The notes under the pieces: generated by a model | Seen by the model: only the letters and a program-made list of their open reading frames with translations | What the model was told of the DNA's origin: nothing | The model's database searches: none | Assembly (NCBI GenBank): GCA_048270225.1 | Contig: JBLWTG010000013.1 | Coordinates: 1-64,000 of the forward strand | Length of the DNA stretch: 64,000 bases | DNA from: Allopusillimonas sp048270225 | Lineage (GTDB): Bacteria > Pseudomonadota > Gammaproteobacteria > Burkholderiales > Burkholderiaceae_B | Direction: 5' to 3' | Shown here: positions 44,414 to 53,103 of the stretch, piece after piece | How positions within the stretch are numbered: position 1 is the stretch's first letter | How the letters are laid out: each line of letters opens with the position of its first letter | Translations under genes and position numbers: made by a program

Positions 44414-45085
44414 TCATGCCCTCCCTGCGCGCCAGCGCCCGACTGACCGCTCGAGCAGTTTCATGAATGCTGTCAACACCAGGGCCATGCCAAAATACAT
44501 GAATAACAGCATGGTGTAGATCGTCACGCTATCTTGTGTGAAGTTGCGGATCTGCTCCGCCCGAAAGGCCAGATCGCCCAGGCTGATCAACGATACGAGC
44601 GCGGTGTCCTTCAGGTTCTGGACCGCCAGATTGCCGAAGCTGGGCATCATTTCCGGAATGGCTTGAGGCAGGGAAATCCGCCAGAGCACCTGCCGCGGCG
44701 TGAAGTCCAGGGCTTTTGCCGCCTCATGCTGGGCGGGCGGAACGGCCTGTATGGCACCGCGCACCACCTCGGCGCCATACGCGCCGATATTCAGCCCCAG
44801 CGCCAGCGTGCCGGCCAGCACGGGCGGCAGACGCAGGTCAACCCCGATCTGCTGTCCGAGCACGGGCAGGGCGAAGTAAAGCCAGAATAGCTGCACCAGC
44901 AACGACGTGCCGCGAAAAACTTCGATAAAGACGATGGACACGCCTTTGGCGAGCCAGTTGCGCGAGATTTTACCGACACCGAAGGCAAACGCTGCGATGG
45001 CGCCGAGTATGGTCGAGTAAATGGTCAACTGCACCGTTACCCAGGCGCCTTCCAGCAGTGGTTTGCTGTAGCTAATCCAATCCAT
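44414..45085 (-). CDS. ehuC: Ectoine/hydroxyectoine ABC transporter permease EhuC
   Basis: This 223-residue His/Glu/Gln-type permease has the EAA loop PPAQHEAAKALDFTPRQVLW followed by RISLPQAIPEMMPSFGNLAVQ. It pairs with EhuD as the membrane channel of the importer. The gene follows ehuB after 107 bases and is the first permease gene in the operon. Confidence 0.88.
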   Translation of the reverse strand: MDWISYSKPLLEGAWVTVQLTIYSTILGAIAAFAFGVGKISRNWLAKGVSIVFIEVFRGTSLLVQLFWLYFALPVLGQQIGVDLRLPPVLAGTLALGLNIGAYGAEVVRGAIQAVPPAQHEAAKALDFTPRQVLWRISLPQAIPEMMPSFGNLAVQNLKDTALVSLISLGDLAFRAEQIRNFTQDSVTIYTMLLFMYFGMALVLTAFMKLLERSVGRWRAGRA

Positions 45086-45192
45086 CAGGGGTTTCCTGGT
45101 TGATGGCGGGGTGCCCGCACGCTGTGCTGGATGCGCCCGTGTTCAGGCTCTGGCATCCAGGCAGCGCTCGTTTGCAGGCACGGTGTGCGGGA

Positions 45193-46050
45193 TCACTCTT
45201 TGCAGAGCTTTTCCGTTGTCATGCTGAATGACTCTTTTGCGTCCGTGGGGCTAAATCCGTAGCTGGTTAGCATTTTCTCCCATTCGGGCGTTTTCTTGTA
45301 CTTGGCCAGCTCCTTATTCACTGCATTGCGGAAGTCTTCGGAGTCCTTGCTGAAGGTAAAGCCGCCCCAGCTGCGGGCTGGCTTGCCGTCGATGACCGGG
45401 TCTTTGAAGTTTTTCGCGATTTCAACTTTGTCGCTCTTGCTCGCCAGCTGATCGACGGTCAGGCTGGTTGCGGCATAGGCGCTTGCACGGCCTGTGGAGA
45501 CTGTGGAGATGGCATCTGCATTGTTGGAGATGGTGACCATGCGGTCGCCCGGCACGCCAAGGGCCTGCAGCATTTCGAGCTGGTCGGCACCCGCCATGAT
45601 GGCGATTTTCTTGTCGCTCTTGGCAAAGTCTTCGTAAGTGTGGACGTTGTCCGGATTCCCTTTCGCAACCAGCAGGCCTTCGCCGTAAGAGCTGTTGGGT
45701 TCGGAAAAGAGCACCTCCTTGCAGCGCTGGGGCAGGATGGCCATTTCCGCGGCAACCATGTCAAAGCGGTTGGCTCCCAGCCCCGGGATGAGCGAGCCGA
45801 AATTGGTGGTGACCCATTCGATTTTCTTGATGCCCAGTTGCTTCATGATGTGTTTGGCTGCATCGGGGCCAGGGCCCTTGGCTGTTCCGTCCATGTCCAT
45901 GTAGCCGTAGGGAATCTCATTGGCGACCGCGATGCGCACGACGCCTCTATCCTTGATCTGCTTGAGCGTGGCTGCGCCTGCCTGGGCGGAAACACCGCCG
46001 GCCACAAGGGCTGCGATGGCGAGGAGGGTGGTTCTGCGGAACTTATTCAT
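45193..46050 (-). CDS. ehuB: Ectoine/hydroxyectoine-binding protein EhuB
   Basis: This 285-residue periplasmic binding protein has a signal peptide of about 26 residues (ending SAQAGA). The mature part has the EhuB-type NEIPYGYMDMDGTAKGPGPD, TNFGSLIPGLGANRFDMVAAEM and CKEVLFSEPNSSYGEGLLVAKGNP segments, which resemble Sinorhizobium EhuB rather than general polar-amino-acid receptors. AAGGACACTG precedes the ATG at 46050. It is the first gene of the leftward ehu operon, convergent with ectABCD. Confidence 0.9.
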   Translation of the reverse strand: MNKFRRTTLLAIAALVAGGVSAQAGAATLKQIKDRGVVRIAVANEIPYGYMDMDGTAKGPGPDAAKHIMKQLGIKKIEWVTTNFGSLIPGLGANRFDMVAAEMAILPQRCKEVLFSEPNSSYGEGLLVAKGNPDNVHTYEDFAKSDKKIAIMAGADQLEMLQALGVPGDRMVTISNNADAISTVSTGRASAYAATSLTVDQLASKSDKVEIAKNFKDPVIDGKPARSWGGFTFSKDSEDFRNAVNKELAKYKKTPEWEKMLTSYGFSPTDAKESFSMTTEKLCKE

Positions 46051-46173
46051 CAGTGTCCTTCCTTTTTCTGTAATGGGCTTGGATGAGGCGCAGGCTCGGA
46101 CCGCTCGGGGCCGGTGTTGGTCATGCTTGTGACCGCAGTGATGTCGCTGTTGCATGCGCCCATGATCATTAGC

Positions 46174-46185
46174 TACGAAATCGTA
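46174..46185. promoter_or_regulatory. Palindrome in the ehuB promoter region
   Basis: TACGA-AA-TCGTA (46174-46185) has perfect 5-bp arms and lies just downstream of the predicted ehuB -10 box. It shares the hexamer GAAATC with the candidate EctR site at 38992-39009, so a common regulator is possible but not shown. Confidence 0.35.
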
Positions 46186-46194
46186 ATGAAGAAA

Positions 46195-46224
46195 ATCATA
46201 CACTACAAAATAATTTGAGTTCAA
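46195..46224 (-). promoter_or_regulatory. Candidate sigma-70 promoter of ehuBCDA
   Basis: On the minus strand TTGAAC (46224-46219), an 18-base spacer and TATGAT (46200-46195) form a plausible promoter about 145 bases before ehuB. The -10 hexamer is identical to that of the ect operon. Confidence 0.5.
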
Positions 46225-46424
46225 ATCGATTTTTCGCTATATCGCGGGCGTTTATACACAGATGTCTGCAAATAAAACCAGGTATCAATACGGCCAACGC
46301 TGGCAATCCCGTGGAAAAAGCACTGCCTCTGGCAGCTTGTTCAGCAAATATCGGGCCCGCAGGAGGGGTGCCAGTGCGGTAGTTGTTGGCGAATCCGGAT
46401 TTGCTGTGCTAAGATTGGATCACT
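46225..46424. other. Intergenic region between the ehuB promoter and the aroG leader peptide
   Basis: No convincing gene lies here. An open frame from 46262 crosses the leader and terminator and has no ribosome site. On the plus strand TTGGCG (46386-46391), 18 bases and TAAGAT (46410-46415) form a possible aroG promoter; it would start transcription almost at the leader-peptide ATG, so an earlier promoter may be used instead. Confidence 0.35.
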
Positions 46425-46508
46425 ATGTACCGCGCTATTCCCTTTTTCTTCTTTTATTTTGCTTTTCCGAAACCGCTGGTGGAGGAAGGGAAACGTCGTA
46501 CGCAGTAA
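46425..46508 (+). CDS. Phenylalanine-rich leader peptide of aroG (attenuator peptide)
   Basis: This is a 27-codon open frame reading MYRAIPFFFFYFAFP then a charged tail and TAA. Six of its first 14 residues are Phe and two are Tyr. The core IPFFFFYFAFP closely resembles the enterobacterial PheL leader (IPFFFAFFFTFP). GGA lies 5 bases before the ATG. It is followed by a terminator (46524-46556) and then aroG, so ribosome stalling at the Phe codons would signal phenylalanine shortage. It acts in cis; the peptide itself needs no function. Confidence 0.88.
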   Translation: MYRAIPFFFFYFAFPKPLVEEGKRRTQ

Positions 46509-46556
46509 CAACACAAAATTCCCAAAAAGCCGCCAGCTTCGCTAGGCGGCTTTTTT
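46475..46556 (+). terminator. Transcription attenuator of aroG (antiterminator/terminator pair)
   Basis: The terminator stem is AAAAAGCCGCC (46524-46534) with GGCGGCTTTTTT (46545-46556). The upstream arm GCTGGTGG (46475-46482), inside the leader-peptide frame just after the Phe codons, can instead pair with CCGCCAGC (46530-46537) over 8 bp with one G-U, which breaks the terminator. A ribosome stalled on Phe codons leaves that arm free, giving read-through into aroG; rapid translation covers it and gives termination. Confidence 0.82.
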
Positions 46557-46596
46557 GTTCCGCGCGTAGGCTGGTAAAACACTCTGGAGTTAAATC

Positions 46597-47691
46597 GTGT
46601 CGCATAACACTGATGATTTACGAATTCGCGAAATCAAGGAATTAAGTCCTCCAGCCCACGTCATGCGCGAGTTTCCGTGCACCACGGAAATTTCCTCGAC
46701 GGTGCATGATGCGCGCCGCGCCGTGCACAATATTCTCGAACGCAAAGATGACCGGCTGGTCGTGATAGTCGGACCTTGTTCCATCCATAATACCGACGCC
46801 GCGCTGGAGTATGCGCGCCGTCTGGTCGGGCAGCGCGAGCGATTCCAGGGCGAGCTCGAAATCATCATGCGCGTCTATTTCGAGAAACCCCGTACTACGG
46901 TGGGCTGGAAAGGCCTCATCAATGATCCCGGTCTTGACGGCAGCTTCAATATCAACCAGGGTTTGCGCACCGCACGTGAGGTCCTGATCGACATCAACTC
47001 CCTGGGCCTGCCGGCTGGCTGCGAGTTCCTGGACATGATCACCCCGCAATACATTGCCGATCTCGTGTCCTGGGGGGCCATAGGCGCGCGCACCACAGAA
47101 AGCCAGGTACACCGCGAACTGGCCTCGGGGTTGTCGTGTCCTGTCGGGTTCAAGAACGGCACCGACGGCAATACAAAAATCGCCATTGACGCCATCAAGG
47201 CGGCCTCACAGCCGCATCATTTTCTGTCCGTGACCAAGGGTGGCCATTCTGCGATTGTGTCCACCGTGGGCAACAATGACTGTCATGTGATACTGCGCGG
47301 CGGGAAGGCGCCCAATTACGACGCGCAGAGCGTCGAGGCGGCTTGCCAGCTGCTGACAAAATCCGGCCTGCGCCCCCGCATCATGATTGATGCGAGTCAC
47401 GCCAACAGCAACAAGGATTATCGTAACCAGCCGCTGGTGCTCGAAGATGTTTGCGCTCAGTTGGAAGCGGGCAGCGACAGCCTGTTCGGCGTCATGGTGG
47501 AAAGCCATCTGGTGGATGGACGCCAGGATCTCGTGGCTGGCCAACCGCTGACCTACGGGCAAAGCATTACCGATGGCTGTATCGGCTGGGAGTCCACGGT
47601 GCAAGTACTCGAACGTCTGGCGCTGGCGGTCAGGCACCGGCGTGGCCTGTCTGCACAATCGGAAAATTCCCTGATCGGCACGCACGCCTGA
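46597..47691 (+). CDS. aroG: 3-deoxy-7-phosphoheptulonate synthase (class I DAHP synthase, Phe-regulated type)
   Basis: This 364-residue enzyme catalyses the first step of the shikimate pathway from phosphoenolpyruvate and erythrose 4-phosphate. The AroG-class motifs LVVIVGPCSIHNTDAALEYA, RVYFEKPRTTVGWKGLINDP, PVGFKNGTDGN and DASHANSNKDYRNQ are visible. The start is GTG at 46597 with TGGAG before it. A phenylalanine leader peptide and terminator lie directly upstream, matching a Phe-controlled isoenzyme. Confidence 0.95.
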   Translation: MSHNTDDLRIREIKELSPPAHVMREFPCTTEISSTVHDARRAVHNILERKDDRLVVIVGPCSIHNTDAALEYARRLVGQRERFQGELEIIMRVYFEKPRTTVGWKGLINDPGLDGSFNINQGLRTAREVLIDINSLGLPAGCEFLDMITPQYIADLVSWGAIGARTTESQVHRELASGLSCPVGFKNGTDGNTKIAIDAIKAASQPHHFLSVTKGGHSAIVSTVGNNDCHVILRGGKAPNYDAQSVEAACQLLTKSGLRPRIMIDASHANSNKDYRNQPLVLEDVCAQLEAGSDSLFGVMVESHLVDGRQDLVAGQPLTYGQSITDGCIGWESTVQVLERLALAVRHRRGLSAQSENSLIGTHA

Positions 47692-47741
47692 AAGGCAGTA
47701 CGATCGCCGGGGGTCAATGACCCTCACAAAGGAGACAAATA

Positions 47742-49154
47742 ATGAATGCCCCCGCTCACGTGCAAGGCTTGCGCCGGGAAATACCTCCCGGTTTTCTGGA
47801 TGCGTTGGCCGATCAGTTCGGCGACCGCTTTTCGACGGCGGGCGCCGTGTGCGAGCATCACGGACGGGACGAATCTCCTTATCCGCCCATGTTGCCTGAC
47901 GGGGTTGTGTATGCCATGAGCACCGAAGACGTTGCATGGGTGGCGCGCCATTGTCATCAGCATGGCGTTCCGCTCATTCCTTATGGCGTCGGGTCGTCTC
48001 TCGAAGGGCATTTGCTGGCCGTGCAGGGCGGAATCAGCCTGGACCTGTCCGGGATGAACAATATCATCGCGATTCATGACGAAGATTTCACCGCGACGGT
48101 CCAGGCGGGGGTAACGCGCAAGCAGCTCAATGAGGATATACGCGGCACCGGACTGTTCTTTCCGATTGATCCGGGCGCTGATGCAAGTCTGGGCGGCATG
48201 GCCGCCACGCGTGCTTCGGGGACCAATGCGGTGCGCTATGGCACGATGCGCGAGAACGTGATGTCGTTAAAGGTTGTCACGGCGGACGGACGGATTATCG
48301 AGACCGCAAATCGGGCCCGCAAGTCTTCCGCAGGCTATGACCTGACCCGCATCTTTGTTGGCAGCGAGGGTACGCTGGGCATTATCACCGAGGTAACGGT
48401 ACGGTTGTATCCTCAGCCTGAGGCCATTTCGGCGGCCATCTGCAATTTTCCTTCGCTGGACGCAGCTGTGCGCAGCGTGATCGAGATCATACAGATGGGC
48501 GTGCCGGTTGCCCGCGTCGAGTTCATGGATGCCTGGGCGGTCAAGGCGACCAACGCCTACAGCAAGCTGTCGCTCAAGGAGTCTCCCTTGCTGTTGTTTG
48601 AGTTTCACGGCAGCCCGGCCGGTGTGCGCGAGCAGGCCGAGATTGTGCAGGACATCACGCGCGGTCAGGGTGGCATGGATTTCGAGTGGGCGGATCAGCC
48701 CGAGGATCGCAGCCGCCTGTGGACGGCGCGGCACAATGCCTATTTTGCCGGCCTGCAATTGCGTCCCGGCTGCCGCTCCAGTACGACAGATGTATGCGTG
48801 CCCATTTCCCGGCTTGCGGATTGCGTGTCGGAAACGGCGTCTGAGCTGGACAAGGCGAGCTTTCCCTATACCATCGTCGGGCACGTCGGAGACGGCAATT
48901 TCCATGTTCTGATGCTGCTTGATCCGGACAATCCCGATGAGTGGGAGGAGTCCGAACGCATCAATCATCGCTTGGTGCAGCGAGCCATTGAGATGGACGG
49001 CACATGTACAGGCGAACACGGCGTGGGACTGCATAAAATGGAGTTCATGCTGGCCGAGCATGGTCAGGATGCGCTGGATCTCATGAGCAGCCTCAAGCTG
49101 GCTTTTGATCCTCGCAATATTCTTAACCCGGGCAAGATGATTCCCCAGCGCTGA
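47742..49154 (+). CDS. FAD-linked oxidase, D-lactate dehydrogenase (cytochrome) type
   Basis: This 470-residue flavoprotein has an FAD_binding_4 domain (about 50-190, with GVGSSLEGHLLAVQGGISLDLS and the GGMAATRASGTNAVRYG pyrophosphate loop) and a FAD-oxidase C-terminal domain ending CTGEHGVGLHKMEFM...ILNPGKMIP. It resembles LDHD-type enzymes oxidising D-lactate or other D-2-hydroxyacids with electrons passed to the respiratory chain. AAAGGAG precedes the ATG. It lies 43 bases before glcD on the same strand and may be part of the same operon. Confidence 0.88.
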   Translation: MNAPAHVQGLRREIPPGFLDALADQFGDRFSTAGAVCEHHGRDESPYPPMLPDGVVYAMSTEDVAWVARHCHQHGVPLIPYGVGSSLEGHLLAVQGGISLDLSGMNNIIAIHDEDFTATVQAGVTRKQLNEDIRGTGLFFPIDPGADASLGGMAATRASGTNAVRYGTMRENVMSLKVVTADGRIIETANRARKSSAGYDLTRIFVGSEGTLGIITEVTVRLYPQPEAISAAICNFPSLDAAVRSVIEIIQMGVPVARVEFMDAWAVKATNAYSKLSLKESPLLLFEFHGSPAGVREQAEIVQDITRGQGGMDFEWADQPEDRSRLWTARHNAYFAGLQLRPGCRSSTTDVCVPISRLADCVSETASELDKASFPYTIVGHVGDGNFHVLMLLDPDNPDEWEESERINHRLVQRAIEMDGTCTGEHGVGLHKMEFMLAEHGQDALDLMSSLKLAFDPRNILNPGKMIPQR

Positions 49155-49197
49155 CTGATCCATCCCCCTGTCCGGTGTAGAGGTAAGATGAGAGACA

Positions 49198-50691
49198 ATG
49201 AATGAAACCCTGATGAATCCGGCGTTCGAGACGGCGCCGGATTTTGCCGGACTATTGAGTCGGCTTAAGCAGCATGTGCCTGAGCACTGCATACTGTCAA
49301 AAATCGAAGACACCAAGCCCTACGAATGCGACGGCCTGTCGCTGTATTGCGCCTTGCCGCCGGTGGTCATTTTGCCGGAAAACGAAGCGCAGGTCGTGGC
49401 AGTACTGCAGGCGTGCAAGGCTTTCAATATTCCTATCGTGGCGCGCGGCGCCGGCACTGGCTTGTCGGGTGGCGCCATGCCGCACAGGCAGGGCATTCTG
49501 CTCGGCCTGAGCAAGCTGAACCGCATACACGCCATCGATCCCTCGACTGCGACGGCAGTGGTCGGTCCAGGCGTGCGCAATCTGGCAATTTCGGAGGCGG
49601 CCGCGCCACTGGGACTGTATTACGCTCCCGATCCGTCCAGCCAGATCGCCTGTACGATAGGCGGCAATGTTGCCGAGAACTCAGGCGGCGTACATTGCCT
49701 CAAATATGGGCTGACCGTGCACAACGTGCTGCGCGTGCGAGTGGTGACGATAGACGGCGAGATCGTCGAGCTGGGATCCGAGGCGCCTGACAGCCCTGGG
49801 CTGGATCTCCTGGCTGCGTTTATCGGCTCCGAAGGCATGTTGGGCCTGGTCACGGAGGTTACCGTCAAGCTGATTCCCAAGCCGGCCTGCGCCCGCGTCA
49901 TCATGGCCAGTTTTTCCAGTGTTGAGTCCGCGGGAACTGCTGTCGCCAATATCATCGCCGCGGGCATTATCCCCGCCGGGCTCGAAATGATGGACAAGCG
50001 GGCGGTGCATATGGTTGAACCGTTTGTGAAGGCAGGGTACGACCTTCAGGCCAATGCCTTGCTGCTGTGCGAATCAGATGGCACAGAACTGGAAGTCGAG
50101 CATGAAATCGCCCGGATGGAAGCGGTGTTTCGTGATGCGGGCGCGTCGCGATTGCAGGTGTCGAGCAGCGAGCAGGAGCGGCTGGCATTCTGGGCCGGCC
50201 GTAAGAATGCCTTTCCGGCGGCCGGTCGGATTTCTCCGGACTACTACTGCATGGACGGCACGATTCCGCGCCGCCACCTGGCGCGGGTGCTCAACGCCAT
50301 CGAAGAAATGGAAGACGAGTTCGGGCTGCGTTGCGCCAATGTATTCCATGCAGGCGACGGCAATCTGCATCCCTTGATCATGTTCGACTCCAATAATCCT
50401 ACAGAGGTGGATTGCGCGGAAAAATTCGGTGCTGCGATTCTGGAGTTGTGCGTGCAGGTTGGCGGGACCATCACCGGCGAGCACGGGGTAGGCATCGAGA
50501 AAATAAATCAGATGTGTGTGCAGTTTTCCCGGCAGGAGCTGGATTTCTTTCTGGCGTTCAAGCGGGCTTTTGATCCCTACAGCCTGCTCAATCCGGAGAA
50601 AGTGGTTCCCACGCTCTCGCGCTGCGCGGAGTATGGAAAGATGCATGTGCACGCCGGAGAAATCCGCTTTCCCGATCTGCCACGTTTTTAG
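49198..50691 (+). CDS. glcD: Glycolate oxidase subunit GlcD
   Basis: This 497-residue FAD subunit of glycolate oxidase oxidises glycolate to glyoxylate. RGAGTGLSGGAMPHRQGILL, the GGNVAENSGGVHCLKYG loop and GGTITGEHGVGIEK are visible. It is followed by glcE (10-base gap) and glcF (9-base gap), the standard three-subunit order. Glyoxylate made here could feed the glyoxylate-linked aminotransferase encoded at 8155, although the genes are far apart. Confidence 0.95.
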   Translation: MNETLMNPAFETAPDFAGLLSRLKQHVPEHCILSKIEDTKPYECDGLSLYCALPPVVILPENEAQVVAVLQACKAFNIPIVARGAGTGLSGGAMPHRQGILLGLSKLNRIHAIDPSTATAVVGPGVRNLAISEAAAPLGLYYAPDPSSQIACTIGGNVAENSGGVHCLKYGLTVHNVLRVRVVTIDGEIVELGSEAPDSPGLDLLAAFIGSEGMLGLVTEVTVKLIPKPACARVIMASFSSVESAGTAVANIIAAGIIPAGLEMMDKRAVHMVEPFVKAGYDLQANALLLCESDGTELEVEHEIARMEAVFRDAGASRLQVSSSEQERLAFWAGRKNAFPAAGRISPDYYCMDGTIPRRHLARVLNAIEEMEDEFGLRCANVFHAGDGNLHPLIMFDSNNPTEVDCAEKFGAAILELCVQVGGTITGEHGVGIEKINQMCVQFSRQELDFFLAFKRAFDPYSLLNPEKVVPTLSRCAEYGKMHVHAGEIRFPDLPRF

Positions 50692-50701
50692 AGATTGACT
50701 C

Positions 50702-51817
50702 ATGGATTTCGATTTATCTGAGCTATGCCAGCAGGTCATGACCGCGAGCGGCGCGGAACGGCCTTTGTATATCCGCGGTGGCGGTACGCGCCAGTTTTAT
50801 GGCGAGCCCCTGCCCGCAGACCTGCCCGGCACGGCGATACTTGATCTTTCAGGTTACCAAGGCATTATCAATTATCAACCGTCCGAACTCGTGGTCACGG
50901 CCAAAGCGGGCACACGTCTGACTGACGTCGAGAGTGCGCTCGAGGCTGAGGGGCAGATGCTTGCGTTCGAACCACCAAGATTTGGGGCCGAATCCACCGT
51001 CGGCGGCATGGTGGCGACCGGGCTGTCGGGCCCGCGCCGCATGGCGGCGGGAAGCCTGCGTGATTTTGTGCTGGGCACGCGGCTGCTGGATTCGTCAGGT
51101 ACGATTCTGGCGTTTGGCGGCGAGGTCATGAAGAACGTTGCAGGTTTCGATATTTCGCGCCTGCTGGCCGGTTCGATGGGGATTTTTGGTGCGTTGATCG
51201 ACGTCTCGCTCAAAGTCGTGCCGCGTCCCCAACTGGAAACAAGTTGTGTGCTGGAGGTGGACGAGCCCGAGGCCCTTGCGCTGTTTTCGCAATGGCGCAG
51301 CCGGCCTTTGCCGATTTCTGCAACGCGCTGGCTGCACGAGAAGGGCGAGCGTGCCGGCAGGCTGCATGTGCGCCTGTCGGGCAGCGAGCCAGCGGTCGCC
51401 AGCGGCTTGCAGTATATCGGGGGCGAAGTTGTGGACGCGAATGAGGCGGATGCCTTCTGGATCGCGCAGCGCGACCAGACGCATGCCTTTTTTGCGCACC
51501 AGCCACTGTGGCGGGTCTCCGTACCCCCCCAGACGGAGTCCCTGGGGCTGGGCGCCACAATGATAGAGTGGAACGGCGGCCTGCGTTGGATCGCTGCGGA
51601 TGCCTCGACGCTGACTGCGGAGGGCGCCCGCGGCTTGCGTGAGCGCGTGGCACGCAGCGGCGGCCATGCCACGCTGTATCGCTACGCCGAGCGTCCGTCG
51701 GATGTGACTATTTTCCATCCCTTGCAGCCTGGCCTGCGCAACATCAACCAGCGACTCAAGCAGGAGCTGGATCCGGCGGGGATTTTCAATCCCGGCCGCC
51801 TGTTTCCTGGATTTTGA
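50702..51817 (+). CDS. glcE: Glycolate oxidase subunit GlcE
   Basis: This 371-residue FAD-binding subunit has only the FAD_binding_4 region well conserved: LYIRGGGTRQFYG, TAKAGTRLTDVESALEAEGQ and the GGMVATGLSGPRRMAAG loop. It ends with GIFNPGRLFPGF, as in GlcE proteins. It works with GlcD and GlcF at the inner membrane. No separate promoter is visible. Confidence 0.94.
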   Translation: MDFDLSELCQQVMTASGAERPLYIRGGGTRQFYGEPLPADLPGTAILDLSGYQGIINYQPSELVVTAKAGTRLTDVESALEAEGQMLAFEPPRFGAESTVGGMVATGLSGPRRMAAGSLRDFVLGTRLLDSSGTILAFGGEVMKNVAGFDISRLLAGSMGIFGALIDVSLKVVPRPQLETSCVLEVDEPEALALFSQWRSRPLPISATRWLHEKGERAGRLHVRLSGSEPAVASGLQYIGGEVVDANEADAFWIAQRDQTHAFFAHQPLWRVSVPPQTESLGLGATMIEWNGGLRWIAADASTLTAEGARGLRERVARSGGHATLYRYAERPSDVTIFHPLQPGLRNINQRLKQELDPAGIFNPGRLFPGF

Positions 51818-51826
51818 GGCGAAATC

Positions 51827-53065
51827 GTGCAAACACATCTGGCGTCATGGGCACGCGATACTGATTTTGGCAACGAAGCGGACGAAATACTGCGCCGCTG
51901 CGTGCATTGTGGCTTTTGCCAGGCTACCTGTCCCACCTATCAGATTTTGGGCGACGAGCTGGACAGCCCGCGCGGGCGCATCTATCTGATCAAGCAGGTG
52001 CTGGAAGGCGCCGAACCCACCAGCGCAACCCAGACCCATCTGGACCGCTGTCTGACTTGCCGCAACTGCGAAACTACCTGTCCTTCGGGCGTGCAATACG
52101 GCGCGCTGATCGATATCGGCCGGGCGCTGGTCGACGAGCGGCTCGAACGCCCGGCCTCGCAGCGCCTGACGCGCGGCATCCTGCGCAGACTGCTTACTTC
52201 CCGCCTGTTTGGCCCGGCGCTGCGCCTGGGCCGGTTGGCCAGGCCACTGCTGCCCACCGTGCTGCGCAACAAGATTCCCGCGCAGCGGCCGGCCGGCGCT
52301 TTGCCCAGGCATGGGGCGCGTCACGCTCGCCAGGTGCTGATGCCGCGTGGCTGCGTACAGCCTGGCATGATGCCCAGCATCGACGCCGCAACGCTGCGGG
52401 TGCTCGATGCCCTGGGTATCGGCGCAAAAGATGTGCCTGCGTCTGGCTGTTGCGGGGCGATCAATTTTCACCTGGATGCCCAGGAGCAGGCGCTGGCCCA
52501 GATGCGCCGCAATATCGACGCCTGGCTGCCGCTGCTCGAGCGCGGCGAGGTGGAGGCCATTGTCATCAATGCGTCCGGTTGCGGCGCGATGATACGCGAG
52601 TATGCGCATCATCTGCGGCATGATGCGGAATACGCGGCCAAGGCCGAAAAAATGGTGGAGCATGTTCGCGACATATCCGAGGTGGTTGCGCCCCATGCCG
52701 CACAACTTAAGGCTGCCATGGGACCGTTGCCTGAGAGCGTCGCCTTCCATCCCCCCTGCACGCTGCAGCACTGGCAGGGACTGCGCGGCGTGAACGAGAG
52801 GCTGCTGTCTGATCTGGGATTCAATCTCAAGCCGTTCACCGAGTCTCACCTGTGCTGTGGTTCAGCCGGCACGTATTCCGTGACGCAGCCTGAGTTATCC
52901 ATGCAATTGCGTGACCGTAAGCTGGAGGCGATAGGACAGGCGCAGCCGTCATGCATTGTCTCTTCCAATATCGGTTGCGTGACGCATCTGCAAAGCGGGA
53001 CACAGACGCCTGTTCGCCATTGGATAGAGGTGGTGGACGACGCTCTGGCCAGGCCTGCTGCCTGA
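51827..53065 (+). CDS. glcF: Glycolate oxidase iron-sulfur subunit GlcF
   Basis: This 412-residue protein carries two 4Fe-4S motifs, CVHCGFCQATCPTYQ (about 25-39) and CLTCRNCETTCPSGV (about 75-89), and CCG-type domains with SGCCGAINFH and LCCGSAGTYSV. It passes electrons from the flavin subunits to the quinone pool. The start is GTG at 51827 after the glcE stop. It ends the glc operon, 38 bases before mnmA. Confidence 0.95.
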   Translation: MQTHLASWARDTDFGNEADEILRRCVHCGFCQATCPTYQILGDELDSPRGRIYLIKQVLEGAEPTSATQTHLDRCLTCRNCETTCPSGVQYGALIDIGRALVDERLERPASQRLTRGILRRLLTSRLFGPALRLGRLARPLLPTVLRNKIPAQRPAGALPRHGARHARQVLMPRGCVQPGMMPSIDAATLRVLDALGIGAKDVPASGCCGAINFHLDAQEQALAQMRRNIDAWLPLLERGEVEAIVINASGCGAMIREYAHHLRHDAEYAAKAEKMVEHVRDISEVVAPHAAQLKAAMGPLPESVAFHPPCTLQHWQGLRGVNERLLSDLGFNLKPFTESHLCCGSAGTYSVTQPELSMQLRDRKLEAIGQAQPSCIVSSNIGCVTHLQSGTQTPVRHWIEVVDDALARPAA

Positions 53066-53103
53066 TCCGGCCGGCTTGGCCGGCGGGCGTCTACAATATC
53101 GTT

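Noticed and set aside
46262..46645. Plus-strand open frame of 127 codons upstream of aroG
   Set aside because: It crosses the attenuator terminator and the aroG start in another frame and has no ribosome site; the 27-codon leader explains the region better.
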